Positions 42,813 through 52,499 of a DNA stretch of 64,000 nucleotides are shown piece after piece. The notes beneath the pieces are model-generated. The model saw nothing but the letters and a program-made list of their open reading frames with translations, had not been told where the DNA came from and made no database searches. The stretch spans positions 444,616-508,615 of the forward strand of contig CANMCX010000003.1 of the NCBI GenBank assembly GCA_947496465.1, in the 5' to 3' direction. The number at the start of each line of letters is the position of its first letter. Positions within the stretch are counted from its first letter, which is position 1. Position numbers and translations under genes: made by a program. Source of the stretch: Marinifilum_A sediminis (GTDB lineage: Bacteria; Bacteroidota; Bacteroidia; Bacteroidales; Marinifilaceae).

Positions 42813-44174
42813 TTAGTTAGCGGATAAACCTGATGTTGATTTTATGTGTTCTAAAGTGTGTTTCAAAATTGGATCACCACCATTCATGTATTCATCTGCT
42901 TTGTAAGGAATCAGAATTTCAGGTTGAATAATTCCATTGATTTGATTACTGTATTCATCCATTTCCATGGTTGAAAGAACCATTAGAGAATGGCTTAATT
43001 TGGCGGTTGTAATCTCACCATATCGCAGAGCATTATGAGCTAAAGGTTCACCAACCAAAGTGCCTAGTTTGTTGTATTGAATGATATTGGCAAAAGTAGA
43101 TGCTGTTGATGCAGTGAACTTACTTACCAATACATAAACGTTCATTTTTCCAGGATAATTTTCTGGTTGTAATGGGCATTTTCGTATCAATTCACTTTCT
43201 GGAATACTGCAAACTTTTCCCAATGAATCTTCTGGGAAACCATAATCCAGAGTAGTCTTTGAAACTTTAACTCTACATTCACTCTGATAATCAATAGTAT
43301 CTTTATCACAAAACAAAGAAATCAGTTCATCGAAACGATCACCTCTTCCACCTGGATTTTTTCGAATATCAATTACAAGGTTTTGATATCCTTTGGCTTG
43401 AAGCTTCTTAATATATTTAGAAAGCTTTTTGATCATGTATTTGTTGTTGTTGAAATTGTGAATACCAAAATATCCCGTTTGATAGGCGTCGTAAATTTTT
43501 TCAGGAAAATATTCTCCCTTAAAATGATATTTGTGCAAAGGAACTCCTGCCACTTTTATTTTGTACTTATTGCCTTTTCTCAAGAATTCAATATTGTAGT
43601 TGGGAGCAAAACAAAAATGATTTTGTGCCTGTGTAAAAGTAGCCTCCATAAACCGGTGATGGTAAGTGTATTTTACAATTTCTTTGGTAGATCGGTTATT
43701 GATAGACAAGAGTAAATCTCCTTTTTGTAATTGCGGATTTAGACTTTCGCTCACGATTAAAGAATCGTTAATACAAATCATCTTGAATGGCCAAACCTTT
43801 ATGTGCTTTCCCTTAAGTTTATATTCAGGATATCTTCTTAATTGTGGTAAAATTAGAAAATGAGGATCGCCATAGGTTAGGGTATCAAAGGCTTTTCGAT
43901 GTTGATAAAGATATTCTGTTTCAGAAATTGGATCGCTAGGAAAGGATTTTGCAACCTGTTTAATATGGGCGTCAAAATCAGCTTCAGAAATTGAATTAAA
44001 AGGATTGGGATGGTATTTCTTGATGATCTCTTTTGTTTTCAGAAGACTGTCTGTTGAGATGATCAATTTGCCATTTCTTAGATAAGTAGAGTAATCTGTA
44101 CTTTCAGTGATTTTGATAGATTGGCAGCTAGCAAATAGAATTGATATTAGTAGAATAGCGCAATACTTGTTCAT
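42813..44174 (-). CDS. S41-family peptidase (lipoprotein)
   Basis: A 453-residue lipoprotein started at the ATG at 44174 (MNKYCAILLISILFASC, Cys17); an upstream in-frame extension looks non-coding. The C-terminal processing-protease fold is indicated by GYQNLVIDIRKNPGGRGDRFDELISLF and the catalytic-Ser stretch VLVSKFTASTASTFANIIQYN, with LVGEPLAHNALRYGE after it. A PDZ-like part (LQKGDLLLSINNRSTKEIV) precedes it. It probably cleaves periplasmic or outer-membrane proteins. A hairpin lies between it and the 44314-45345 gene, with which it may form an operon below a sigma/anti-sigma pair. Confidence 0.87.
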   Translation of the reverse strand: MNKYCAILLISILFASCQSIKITESTDYSTYLRNGKLIISTDSLLKTKEIIKKYHPNPFNSISEADFDAHIKQVAKSFPSDPISETEYLYQHRKAFDTLTYGDPHFLILPQLRRYPEYKLKGKHIKVWPFKMICINDSLIVSESLNPQLQKGDLLLSINNRSTKEIVKYTYHHRFMEATFTQAQNHFCFAPNYNIEFLRKGNKYKIKVAGVPLHKYHFKGEYFPEKIYDAYQTGYFGIHNFNNNKYMIKKLSKYIKKLQAKGYQNLVIDIRKNPGGRGDRFDELISLFCDKDTIDYQSECRVKVSKTTLDYGFPEDSLGKVCSIPESELIRKCPLQPENYPGKMNVYVLVSKFTASTASTFANIIQYNKLGTLVGEPLAHNALRYGEITTAKLSHSLMVLSTMEMDEYSNQINGIIQPEILIPYKADEYMNGGDPILKHTLEHIKSTSGLSAN

Positions 44175-44217
44175 TTTTGTGATTTGAGTTTGTGTGACTT
44201 GTCCGGTTTGGGGTGTA

Positions 44218-44261
44218 GTAGAGTAAAGCATGGCTTATTGTTAGGATAAGCCATACTCTAC
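44218..44261 (-). repeat. interrupted inverted repeat upstream of the S41 gene
   Basis: 9-bp inner stem (44230-44238/44246-44254) extended by a 7-bp outer stem (44218-44224/44255-44261) across a 5-nt bulge. No T-run follows on the minus strand. It lies in the gap between two same-direction genes. Confidence 0.65.
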
Positions 44262-44313
44262 ATTCATAGATTAATTGGGTTAGAAAATCTATAGACAACA
44301 GTGTTTTGTATTT

Positions 44314-45345
44314 TTACAAGTGTATTTTGATTTTGAATCCAGGGTAAACATCTTCAAAGAAATCATTGAAGTAGATTTGAGGTTCTACACTCACATTTTT
44401 ATGGATTCTTTTGTTTACACCAAGTCGGAATGTATCTTTATCAAATAGGTCTCCTTTACGCTTAATCAAATATCCAGTGGTAATTTCCACCCAATTTGTT
44501 TTATTTGGATTTCTTGATTGGTTATGAGCATAACCCAAACTAATCCAATGATTGATGTTTTTTTCATCTGATGAGAAATCATACATCCATTCATATTCTA
44601 ATTTTAATGCATGCTTTGGTGTAGATTTACGTCCCAATTGGAATGACATATTAGCGTAAAAACCTCCGTTCCAGTCTCCTTTTACATTTTCAAGTGAAGT
44701 TCCACCTGACAAAATAATCTGATCGATTGATTGAGGAATAAGGTTTTGTTTGTTGAGTAATTTAGCTGAATTATCGTTTTTTATTTTTAGCCATGCAGAA
44801 AATGGCATTTCTGATAATTGATATTCTCCAGTTTGATGCAATTGCTTGTCTATATTTTCAAATGTTTTGCTGAGATCTGTATTAGCTAGCTCTTGTAATT
44901 GTTCAATTTTATCGAAATAAATGGCAAGTTCTGAGTTCAACTCCAGAGTATGTTTTCCCTTTATGGTTAGGGCTACAGGATTGTCTAAAGGGAAAGTAAT
45001 TTGTTGTTTTTTAGATTTTTCCTCGATAGTGATTACTATTTGTTTTTCAACCTGAAAATGCTTCAATTTTGTACAAGTAATTTTTATTGGCGTGTTTGAA
45101 TCCAGATTCTTAATGTTTAAAACCTCCCAGCGTTTAAGGAAACTGCCTAATGTGTTTTTGAAATCGATATTTTTTTCAATTTCAGATTCTTTAGTATAAG
45201 TGCCTCTAAATTCTATAGTACTTTCATTAGGCATTTGTAAACGAATAGTATCCGGATGAAAATATTTATCATTTGATGAGAATGCATTGAATGAGAATGA
45301 AATGAAGAGTAGGAATACTCCAATAATTTTATTTATATGTGTCAT
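44314..45345 (-). CDS. secreted protein of unknown function with C-terminal beta-strand-rich region
   Basis: A 343-residue exported protein (signal peptide MTHINKIIGVFLLFISFSFNAFS). I do not recognise a family. The N-terminal half has alternating polar/hydrophobic strands (STIEFRGTYTKESEIE...ITCTKLKHFQVEKQIVITIEEKSKK). The C-terminal 110 residues (GGFYANMSFQLGRK, KLEYEWMYDFS, HWISLGYAHNQ, WVEITTGYLIKRKG, FRLGVNKRIHKNVSVEPQIYF) look like outer-membrane beta-strands and end in IKIHL. It may be an outer-membrane protein that reports to, or is a target of, the sigma/anti-sigma pair encoded upstream. Confidence 0.6.
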   Translation of the reverse strand: MTHINKIIGVFLLFISFSFNAFSSNDKYFHPDTIRLQMPNESTIEFRGTYTKESEIEKNIDFKNTLGSFLKRWEVLNIKNLDSNTPIKITCTKLKHFQVEKQIVITIEEKSKKQQITFPLDNPVALTIKGKHTLELNSELAIYFDKIEQLQELANTDLSKTFENIDKQLHQTGEYQLSEMPFSAWLKIKNDNSAKLLNKQNLIPQSIDQIILSGGTSLENVKGDWNGGFYANMSFQLGRKSTPKHALKLEYEWMYDFSSDEKNINHWISLGYAHNQSRNPNKTNWVEITTGYLIKRKGDLFDKDTFRLGVNKRIHKNVSVEPQIYFNDFFEDVYPGFKIKIHL

Positions 45346-45370
45346 TGGAAATTGATTTTATTATGTCAGT

Positions 45371-46075
45371 TTATTTAATGGTAATGTCCCTGAAAATTGG
45401 CGCCGATGTTTCATTGATATTCCGGTTTTTTTTAATTCTGAATTTTAGTTTATTGTTTTGTTCTTTTGTATCTGGCTTTAAAGTTTCAGTAAGTGCTGCC
45501 AGAGCTTCTTCGTTGATATCAATTGAAAAACCAGATTGTTCCTGCTCTTTTAAATATTCCATTTGCTGTGCATACACTTCTTGCAAATATTCTTTATCTC
45601 TTCTCAGATTTAGTAAGCTATCATGAAGGATATAGTTGCTATTTGCATATTGCTTAATGTTTTCTTTTAGGCTTTTATTTTCATTCAACAAATTAGAATA
45701 GTTCGTTTCTAGCTGTGAAATTCGGACTTTTATTTCAGGAGAAACAACTTCTTTTATTTGAGTTTTGTATTTTATTTCAATCTCCTTTTTTACCATAGGT
45801 TCAGTGGTAAAACTATTTTTCAGAATTTCCATATCTGATAGAAGTAATTGTTGCTTGTTCTTAAGATCGTTACTTTCGTAGATATTATAGCTTAAAGCTC
45901 CAGTAAGTAAAATGATTATAGCAATTGCAGCCACCTTAAACCATGGAAAAATACTCACCTGTTTTGATGCTTGCATAGAATTCCACAAGCTACTTTTATT
46001 AAAGCCGATGGTTTGAGATTGGTGATCCCAATTATCAAATGCATTTTTTATTTGTTTTTCAACGGATTGCTTCAT
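45371..46075 (-). CDS. single-pass membrane protein, probable anti-sigma factor
   Basis: A 234-residue protein. A cytosolic part of about 46 residues precedes one membrane segment (FKVAAIAIIILLTGALSYNIY, about 46-66). A long periplasmic coiled coil follows (about 70-185). Its start overlaps the sigma-factor gene by 17 bp, the usual arrangement for an anti-sigma factor that holds its sigma at the membrane. The cytosolic part is short and has no ZAS-type motif that I can see, so this rests on position and topology. Confidence 0.65.
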   Translation of the reverse strand: MKQSVEKQIKNAFDNWDHQSQTIGFNKSSLWNSMQASKQVSIFPWFKVAAIAIIILLTGALSYNIYESNDLKNKQQLLLSDMEILKNSFTTEPMVKKEIEIKYKTQIKEVVSPEIKVRISQLETNYSNLLNENKSLKENIKQYANSNYILHDSLLNLRRDKEYLQEVYAQQMEYLKEQEQSGFSIDINEEALAALTETLKPDTKEQNNKLKFRIKKNRNINETSAPIFRDITIK

Positions 46076-46601
46076 GTCTTATCTCTGTTTTACTAATCAT
46101 TACTTTTAATAATTTTCTTGCTTTACTCAACTGCGATTTCGATGTGCCTACTGAAATGCTGAGTTTCTTTGCAATTTCTTCGTGTTTGTATCCTTCTATT
46201 GCATACAAACTAAAAATAGTTCGATAGCCTTCTGGCAGATCCAATACCATTTGAATCAAATCATTTTCGAGCAAATGTTCATCACTTGTAATTTCTGATT
46301 CTTCAATTTCCTCAATCAGTTCAAGAGTTTGTGAAAACTGAACTCGTTTTCGTATTTCCATGAGAGATTGATTGATGGCAATCTTTTTCATCCAGGCTTT
46401 TAAAGGCGCCTCTTCCGTAATATCTGTTTTGTGAATCTCATTAAAAATATTCAGGAATGTTTGAGATAGAACCTCTTCGGTTCGCTCCCGATTATTCAAA
46501 TAGCGATAGCAAACCCTGAACAGATAATCTGCAAATAGATTGAATGCTTTTTGTTGTGCTTTCGGTTTATTCCTTTTAAGTGATTTAATAAGGTTTTTCA
46601 C
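46059..46601 (-). CDS. ECF RNA polymerase sigma factor
   Basis: A 180-residue sigma-70-type factor. Region 2 includes FADYLFRVCYRYLNNRERTEEVLSQTFLNIFNEI. Region 4 includes LDLPEGYRTIFSLYAIEGYKHEEIAKKLSISVGTSKSQLSKARKLLKVM. The start is the GTG at 46601 (MKNLIKSLK); an in-frame stop lies a few codons upstream, so no earlier start is possible. It is the first gene of the minus unit and overlaps the membrane protein by 17 bp. Control of the downstream envelope genes is a natural inference. Confidence 0.92.
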   Translation of the reverse strand: MKNLIKSLKRNKPKAQQKAFNLFADYLFRVCYRYLNNRERTEEVLSQTFLNIFNEIHKTDITEEAPLKAWMKKIAINQSLMEIRKRVQFSQTLELIEEIEESEITSDEHLLENDLIQMVLDLPEGYRTIFSLYAIEGYKHEEIAKKLSISVGTSKSQLSKARKLLKVMISKTEIRHEAIR

Positions 46602-46893
46602 AAATTGATCGAATCATTTATTGTTTTACATCCATTAGAATGCAGATTTTATACATTTGGTTGTCTGAGTTAAAGAGGAAAAATGAATTAAAATTTGATT
46701 TCGCAGTGTATTGTTCAGATAATGAATGGATTTGATACTTTAGAAATTTTAGAATATTTACAATGGTGAATTTACGAAATGAATTGTAATATGCACTTTA
46801 TTTTAGAATCATTATGATGGCTTTTTTATTTGAATAGTCATTTTCAATAGCTAATATTATGCTGATTTATTATACACCAATCTATAGAACAAA

Positions 46894-49800
46894 ATGAGAA
46901 AGATTTTCTGCCTATTAATTGTGCCGTTGATGCTACTTTCGGCTGTATTTTCCTGCAAGGACAAAAAGCAAGTTAGAAGAAAGGTTGATCCGGGTTTTGG
47001 ACAATATGTTTCAGCTTTTACCTCAGGAGTAGTTTCGGTGGAATCGGCGATTCAAATTCGTTTGGTGAAGGATGTGGAACAGAAGATTGAGCCAGGTCAG
47101 GAGTTAGAGTCTGGTATTGTTAATATTAGCCCTAAAATTAAAGGAAAGGCATATTGGAAAGATCCAAGAACTCTGGAGTTTCGTCCAGACAATAGAATGG
47201 CATCCGGTCAAGTATATCAGGTTAAGGTTAATCTGAAAAAAATATTGGAAGTGCCTGAGAAATATACGACTCTTAAATTTAATTTCCAGACCATTAAACA
47301 GAGCTTTAGCTTTTCTGGTGAAGGCTTGCAGTCTTACGATAAAACGGATATGCTGACCCAAAAGTACAAGGGATATCTTACAACTGCCGATGTAATTACT
47401 GATGATGAAATAGAGTCGGTTCTAAAGGCAAGTTTAAATGGAGATTCTAAGCCTATTTCATGGTCACATTCAGGAGATGGTAAATTGCACCATTTTGTGG
47501 TTGATAGTTTAATCAGACAAGAAGATAAGGGAGAATTGCTGATTGAGTGGGATGGTTCTTTGATTAAGGTTAAAGAAAGTGGAGAAGAAGAAGTTGAGAT
47601 TCCTGCTTTAAATGTATTTAAAGTGATTAGTGCTGTTGTGATTCAACAGCCTGAACAATATGTTTCCATTCGTTTTACCGATCCATTGAAGAAGGATCAA
47701 AATTTAAAAGGACTGATTCGAATTGAAGGACAATCAGGTTTTAAATTTATAATTGATGGCAATGAGGTAAGAGCTTACTTAAAGTATCGCCTTTCGGGTA
47801 AAAAAGTAATTCGCCTTGAAGAGGGAATTAAGAATGCTCTCGATTACTCCTTAAAAGATAGTCGTAAAATTGAGTTGGTATTCGAGAACATAAAGCCAGC
47901 TGTTCGTTTGCTTGGAAAAGGAATTATTTCTCCTTCGTCGCAAGGTTTGATTATGCCTTTTGAGGCGGTAAGTCTTAAATCGGTTGATTTGCGAGTGATT
48001 GAAGTATTTGAGAATAATGTACATCAGTTTCTGCAAGACAATCGAATGAATCAAACGAGTAATCTTAAGCGTGTAGCTCGTTTAATATTGCAAAAACGTG
48101 TTGATTTGGGAACCAATAGAGCAGTTGATCTTAGAAAATGGAATGCATATACCATTGATATTGCTGATTTTGTTGATGTGAATCCAGGATCGATTTATCG
48201 TATTGAGTTGCGATTTAGAAAAGAGTATGCGCTTTACGGATGTGAAGATGAGGAAGAGAAAGAAGATGGTTTGGCAAGTGTTGATGAAATTGTAGCTGAA
48301 CAGGAACTGGAGCGTGAAATGAAATCTTGGGATAATCCTGGATGGTACGATGATTACTACTATCCATCAGGATATGATTGGAACGAAAAAGAAAATCCTT
48401 GTCATGTTTCTTACTACAGATCTGGAAAATTTATAAAAAGAAATGTTTTTGCCTCAGATTTAGGTTTGATTGCAAAGGCTGGGAATGATAAGTCCATCAT
48501 TTTTGTCGTTTCAAATTTGCTAACTGCTAATCCTGAATCCGGAGTTGATCTGGAAATTTACAATTATCAGAAACAATTGATGGCAAGAATAAAAACAGAT
48601 AATGAAGGTTTGGCTAAAGTGCAGCTGGATCGTAAACCGTTTCTACTGATTGCAAAAAAAGGAAATCAAAGAGGATATTTGCGTTTAGATGATGGTTCGG
48701 CACTTTCCTTGAGTAGTTTCGATGTAGGTGGAAAAACCATTCAAAAAGGTATTAAAGGATATATTTATGGAGAGCGTGGCGTTTGGCGTCCTGGTGATAA
48801 TCTATATTTGAATTTTGTTTTGGAAGATGCAAGCAAAGTATTGCCTGATAATCATCCTGTAATTTTTGAATTGATTAATCCGGAAGGACAGACAGTTGTA
48901 CACAGAGTAAGTACAGCAGGAGTAAATGGTTTTTATTCATTTACCTGTTCAACCGAAGCTGATGCTCCTACGGGCAATTGGTCTGCAAGAATAAAGGTTG
49001 GTGGAGCTACCTTTAGTAAAACCATTAAAATTGAAACGGTAAAGCCAAATAGACTGAAGATAAAACTTGATTTTGGAACGAAGGTTTTAAAATCGAAAGT
49101 GGAAGGTCAAAAGGCTGACATGGAAGTGAAATGGCTGCATGGTGCTACTGCCAGAAACTTGAAATCGAACATTAGTTTGAGATTTTCACCTACTAAAACT
49201 TCTTTTAAGGATCATAAAGGATACATTTTTGATGATCCTGCAAAAGATTTCTATGCTGATGAGCAAGTTATATTTGATGGAAAGGTTGATCAGAATGGAG
49301 AAGCCAAAATTGATTTAAAACTGAAAGGAAACAAATCAGCTCCTGGTATGTTGAATGCCAATTTCATTACCCGAGTATTTGAAGAAGGTGGTGATTTTAG
49401 TATTGATATGCAAAGAGTGAAATTTGCTCCTTACAATTCGTTTGTTGGATTGCAAATGCCTGAATCGGAAAGAGGATGGTACCTTACGGATACAGATCAT
49501 GAATTGAAAATTGCAACTCTGGATGCTGATGGCAATCCGGTAAGCCGAGATAAAATTGTAATTAAAACATATAAGATTGGCTGGCGCTGGTGGTGGGATT
49601 CCGATGAGGAGAATTTAGCTTCTTATATTGGAAGAAGCTCAACCAGAATTGTGGATCGTAAAACAATTTCAACCAAAAATGGGGTTGGAACTTATAAGTT
49701 GAATATTCCATATCATTCATGGCAAGATTATGGAAGGTATCTTATCCAGGTATTCGATAAGGAAAGTGGTCATTCTGCTGGTCTAACTGCATATTTCTCG

Positions 49801-52455
49801 AAATGGTATGGCAGAACTCCAGAAGGAATGCCGGGGAATGCAAGCTTACTGTCATTTGTATCCGATAAGGATAAATACAAAGTGGGCGAAGAAGCGAAAA
49901 TTACAATTCCATCCTCAAAATCAGGAAAAGCACTGGTAAGTATCGAAACAGGTGCTAAAGTATTGGATGCATTTTGGGTGGAAACAGGTTCAAGAGAATC
50001 AGAATTCTCTTTTGAGGTGACTCCGGAAATGGCACCAAATGCTTATGTGCATGTGAGCTTAATTCAGCCTCACGGACAAGTTGAAAACGACTTGCCAATT
50101 AGAATGTACGGTGTAATTCCACTATTGGTTGAAGATCCGAATACAAGATTGAATCCTGAAATTGAAATGCCAGAAATCTTGGAACCTGAAAAAGAATTTG
50201 AGGTTGAAGTTTCAGAGAAAAATGGCAATGCAATGACTTATACGATTGCTGTTGTTGATGACGGATTATTGGATTTGACCAGATTTAAAACTCCTAATCC
50301 ATGGTCTACATTTTATGCTCGCGAAGCCTTAGGAGTTAAAACCTGGGATATGTACGATATGGTAATGGGTGCTTTTGGTGCAAGATTAGAGAAAGCATTT
50401 GCCATTGGTGGTGATGAGGATTTGAAAGGGAAGAAGCAAGCCAAAGCCAATAGATTCAAACCTGTTGTAATGTTCTATGGTCCGTTTACATTGTATGCAG
50501 GCGATACCAAAATGCACAAAATTACTATGCCTAATTATGTGGGATCGGTAAGAACAATGGTGGTTGCAGGTAATAAGGGTGCGTATGGATCGGCAGAGAA
50601 AACGTGTCAGGTTCGTAAACCATTAATGGTTTTGGCAACATTGCCAAGAGTGGTCGGTCCGGGTGAAACAGTTAAACTTCTGGTTACTGTTTTTGCTATG
50701 GATCCTAAGGTTAAAAATGTAAAGCTAAGAATTGAACCAAACGAATATTTGTTACCTCTTGCTGAGAAAGAGAAAAATATAAGTTTTGATAAAGTTGGGG
50801 AACAAGTAGTTGATTTTGACTTGAAAGTTGCTTCGAAATTGGGTATTGCAAAAGTGAAAGTGATTGCAGAAAGTGGGAATAATAAAGCTACTTACGATAT
50901 CGAATTGGATGTTCGCAATCCCAATCCAAGAGTTACAAATGTAAGTGATACTTTACTGAAGAAAGATCAAAGCTGGGAATATTTGGCTAATCTGCCTGGT
51001 ATGGAAGGAACCAATAAAGCAATTTTGGAACTTTCGAATATCCCACCAATTGATTTTGGTCGTCGTTTGGAGTATTTGATTGATTATCCTCACGGATGTA
51101 TAGAGCAAACTACTTCTGCGGTATTACCACAATTGTTTTTGGAAACTGTTGTGGATTTAACTGCGAATCAAAAGCTAAGAATTGAAGATAACGTGCGTGC
51201 AGGCTTAACTCGTTTGTTAAGTTTCCAATTGGCAAATGGTGGATTTAGTTACTGGCCAGGCGGAGGTTATGCAGATGCATGGGGAACCAGTTATGGTGGT
51301 CACTTTATTTTAAAAGCTGAAGAATTGGGATATACTTTACCTGTTGGTTTAAAATCATCATGGATAAAATATCAAAAATCGGCAGCTAAATCATGGAAAC
51401 AGAGCTCTTATAATGGTTACTATTATCGAAGAAATGATTTGATACAAGCCTACCGATTATATACTTTGGCTCTGGCTGATAATGCTGACTTGGCATCGAT
51501 GAATAGAATGAGAGAGCAATCGAAACTATCAGATGATGCGAAGTGGAGATTGGCTGCGACTTATCGTATTATTGGAAAGAAAGAGGTTGCAGAGGAGTTG
51601 ATTGATGGTTTAAGTACTGAGATTCCAGCTTACAGAGAACATTCAGGAAGTTTTGGTTCTTCAACTCGAGATAAGGCAATGATTTTAGAAACTCTAAGTT
51701 TATTAGATCAAAAAACAAAGGCATTTCCATTGGTTAAGGAAATTTCGAATAAGTTATCGAGTGATTCATGGATGAGTACTCAAACTACCGCTTATTGTCT
51801 AATTGCAATGGCAGAATTTGCAGGAAAAGGAGAGAGTGGCAAAATGACTTTCTCGTATTCAATTAATGGACAAAATGAGGAAGAATTGACAAGTAACCGA
51901 CCTGTAACACAAATTCCAATTGATCTTAGTAAAGGTGCTCCTAAATTGAAATTAACCAATTTAGCTGATGGAATATTGTATGCAAGATTGAGTATGAATG
52001 GAATCCCTGAAACAGGTGATCAATCTTCATCAGAAATGAACTTGAAGCTGAATATTGCTTATAAGGATATGCAAGGGAATACTATTGACGTTAGTAAATT
52101 GCAACAAGGAACAGATTTTAAAGCTGAAGTGAAGATTACGAATCCTGGCGTAGTTAATAATTATGAGCAAATGGCTTTAACGCAGATATTTCCTTCTGGT
52201 TGGGAAATATTAAATACACGTTTTGGAGAAGTTGACGAAAATAATGTTGGAGATCAACCAGATTATCAGGATATTCGCGATGATCGTGTTTATTCATATT
52301 TCGACTTGGAAAAAAGTAAGAGTAAAACTTTTACCATTACTTTAACAGCGGCTTATGTTGGTAAGTTTTATTTGCCAACGGTTAGTTGTGAAGCGATGTA
52401 CGATGATAAGGTGAATGCCAGAAAACCTGGTAGATGGATTGAAGTTGTGAAATAA
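46894..52455 (+). CDS. alpha-2-macroglobulin-family lipoprotein with thioester motif
   Basis: An 1853-residue periplasmic lipoprotein (lipobox VFSC, Cys21). It shows the series of MG domains, the bait-like middle part, the A2M signature region (TIAVVDDGLLDLTRFKTPNPWSTFYAREALGVKTWDMYDMV) and the thioester domain with DYPHGCIEQTTSA (Cys1402). An intact C-x-E-Q thioester means it can covalently trap a protease after cleavage. Such proteins guard the periplasm together with penicillin-binding protein 1C, encoded directly downstream. Length is close to Escherichia coli YfhM-type proteins. A hairpin separates the two genes. Confidence 0.95.
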   Translation: MRKIFCLLIVPLMLLSAVFSCKDKKQVRRKVDPGFGQYVSAFTSGVVSVESAIQIRLVKDVEQKIEPGQELESGIVNISPKIKGKAYWKDPRTLEFRPDNRMASGQVYQVKVNLKKILEVPEKYTTLKFNFQTIKQSFSFSGEGLQSYDKTDMLTQKYKGYLTTADVITDDEIESVLKASLNGDSKPISWSHSGDGKLHHFVVDSLIRQEDKGELLIEWDGSLIKVKESGEEEVEIPALNVFKVISAVVIQQPEQYVSIRFTDPLKKDQNLKGLIRIEGQSGFKFIIDGNEVRAYLKYRLSGKKVIRLEEGIKNALDYSLKDSRKIELVFENIKPAVRLLGKGIISPSSQGLIMPFEAVSLKSVDLRVIEVFENNVHQFLQDNRMNQTSNLKRVARLILQKRVDLGTNRAVDLRKWNAYTIDIADFVDVNPGSIYRIELRFRKEYALYGCEDEEEKEDGLASVDEIVAEQELEREMKSWDNPGWYDDYYYPSGYDWNEKENPCHVSYYRSGKFIKRNVFASDLGLIAKAGNDKSIIFVVSNLLTANPESGVDLEIYNYQKQLMARIKTDNEGLAKVQLDRKPFLLIAKKGNQRGYLRLDDGSALSLSSFDVGGKTIQKGIKGYIYGERGVWRPGDNLYLNFVLEDASKVLPDNHPVIFELINPEGQTVVHRVSTAGVNGFYSFTCSTEADAPTGNWSARIKVGGATFSKTIKIETVKPNRLKIKLDFGTKVLKSKVEGQKADMEVKWLHGATARNLKSNISLRFSPTKTSFKDHKGYIFDDPAKDFYADEQVIFDGKVDQNGEAKIDLKLKGNKSAPGMLNANFITRVFEEGGDFSIDMQRVKFAPYNSFVGLQMPESERGWYLTDTDHELKIATLDADGNPVSRDKIVIKTYKIGWRWWWDSDEENLASYIGRSSTRIVDRKTISTKNGVGTYKLNIPYHSWQDYGRYLIQVFDKESGHSAGLTAYFSKWYGRTPEGMPGNASLLSFVSDKDKYKVGEEAKITIPSSKSGKALVSIETGAKVLDAFWVETGSRESEFSFEVTPEMAPNAYVHVSLIQPHGQVENDLPIRMYGVIPLLVEDPNTRLNPEIEMPEILEPEKEFEVEVSEKNGNAMTYTIAVVDDGLLDLTRFKTPNPWSTFYAREALGVKTWDMYDMVMGAFGARLEKAFAIGGDEDLKGKKQAKANRFKPVVMFYGPFTLYAGDTKMHKITMPNYVGSVRTMVVAGNKGAYGSAEKTCQVRKPLMVLATLPRVVGPGETVKLLVTVFAMDPKVKNVKLRIEPNEYLLPLAEKEKNISFDKVGEQVVDFDLKVASKLGIAKVKVIAESGNNKATYDIELDVRNPNPRVTNVSDTLLKKDQSWEYLANLPGMEGTNKAILELSNIPPIDFGRRLEYLIDYPHGCIEQTTSAVLPQLFLETVVDLTANQKLRIEDNVRAGLTRLLSFQLANGGFSYWPGGGYADAWGTSYGGHFILKAEELGYTLPVGLKSSWIKYQKSAAKSWKQSSYNGYYYRRNDLIQAYRLYTLALADNADLASMNRMREQSKLSDDAKWRLAATYRIIGKKEVAEELIDGLSTEIPAYREHSGSFGSSTRDKAMILETLSLLDQKTKAFPLVKEISNKLSSDSWMSTQTTAYCLIAMAEFAGKGESGKMTFSYSINGQNEEELTSNRPVTQIPIDLSKGAPKLKLTNLADGILYARLSMNGIPETGDQSSSEMNLKLNIAYKDMQGNTIDVSKLQQGTDFKAEVKITNPGVVNNYEQMALTQIFPSGWEILNTRFGEVDENNVGDQPDYQDIRDDRVYSYFDLEKSKSKTFTITLTAAYVGKFYLPTVSCEAMYDDKVNARKPGRWIEVVK

Positions 52456-52463
52456 ATAAAATA

Positions 52464-52493
52464 TCCCCGATAGTTCTCAAAATCTATCGGGGA
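52464..52493 (+). repeat. 10-bp hairpin in the A2M-pbpC gap, over the pbpC ribosome-loading region
   Basis: Arms TCCCCGATAG (52464-52473) and CTATCGGGGA (52484-52493), 10-nt loop. The stem ends 6 nt before the pbpC ATG and is followed by ATTCAT, not a T-run. It could limit pbpC translation relative to A2M. Confidence 0.7.
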
Positions 52494-52499
52494 ATTCAT

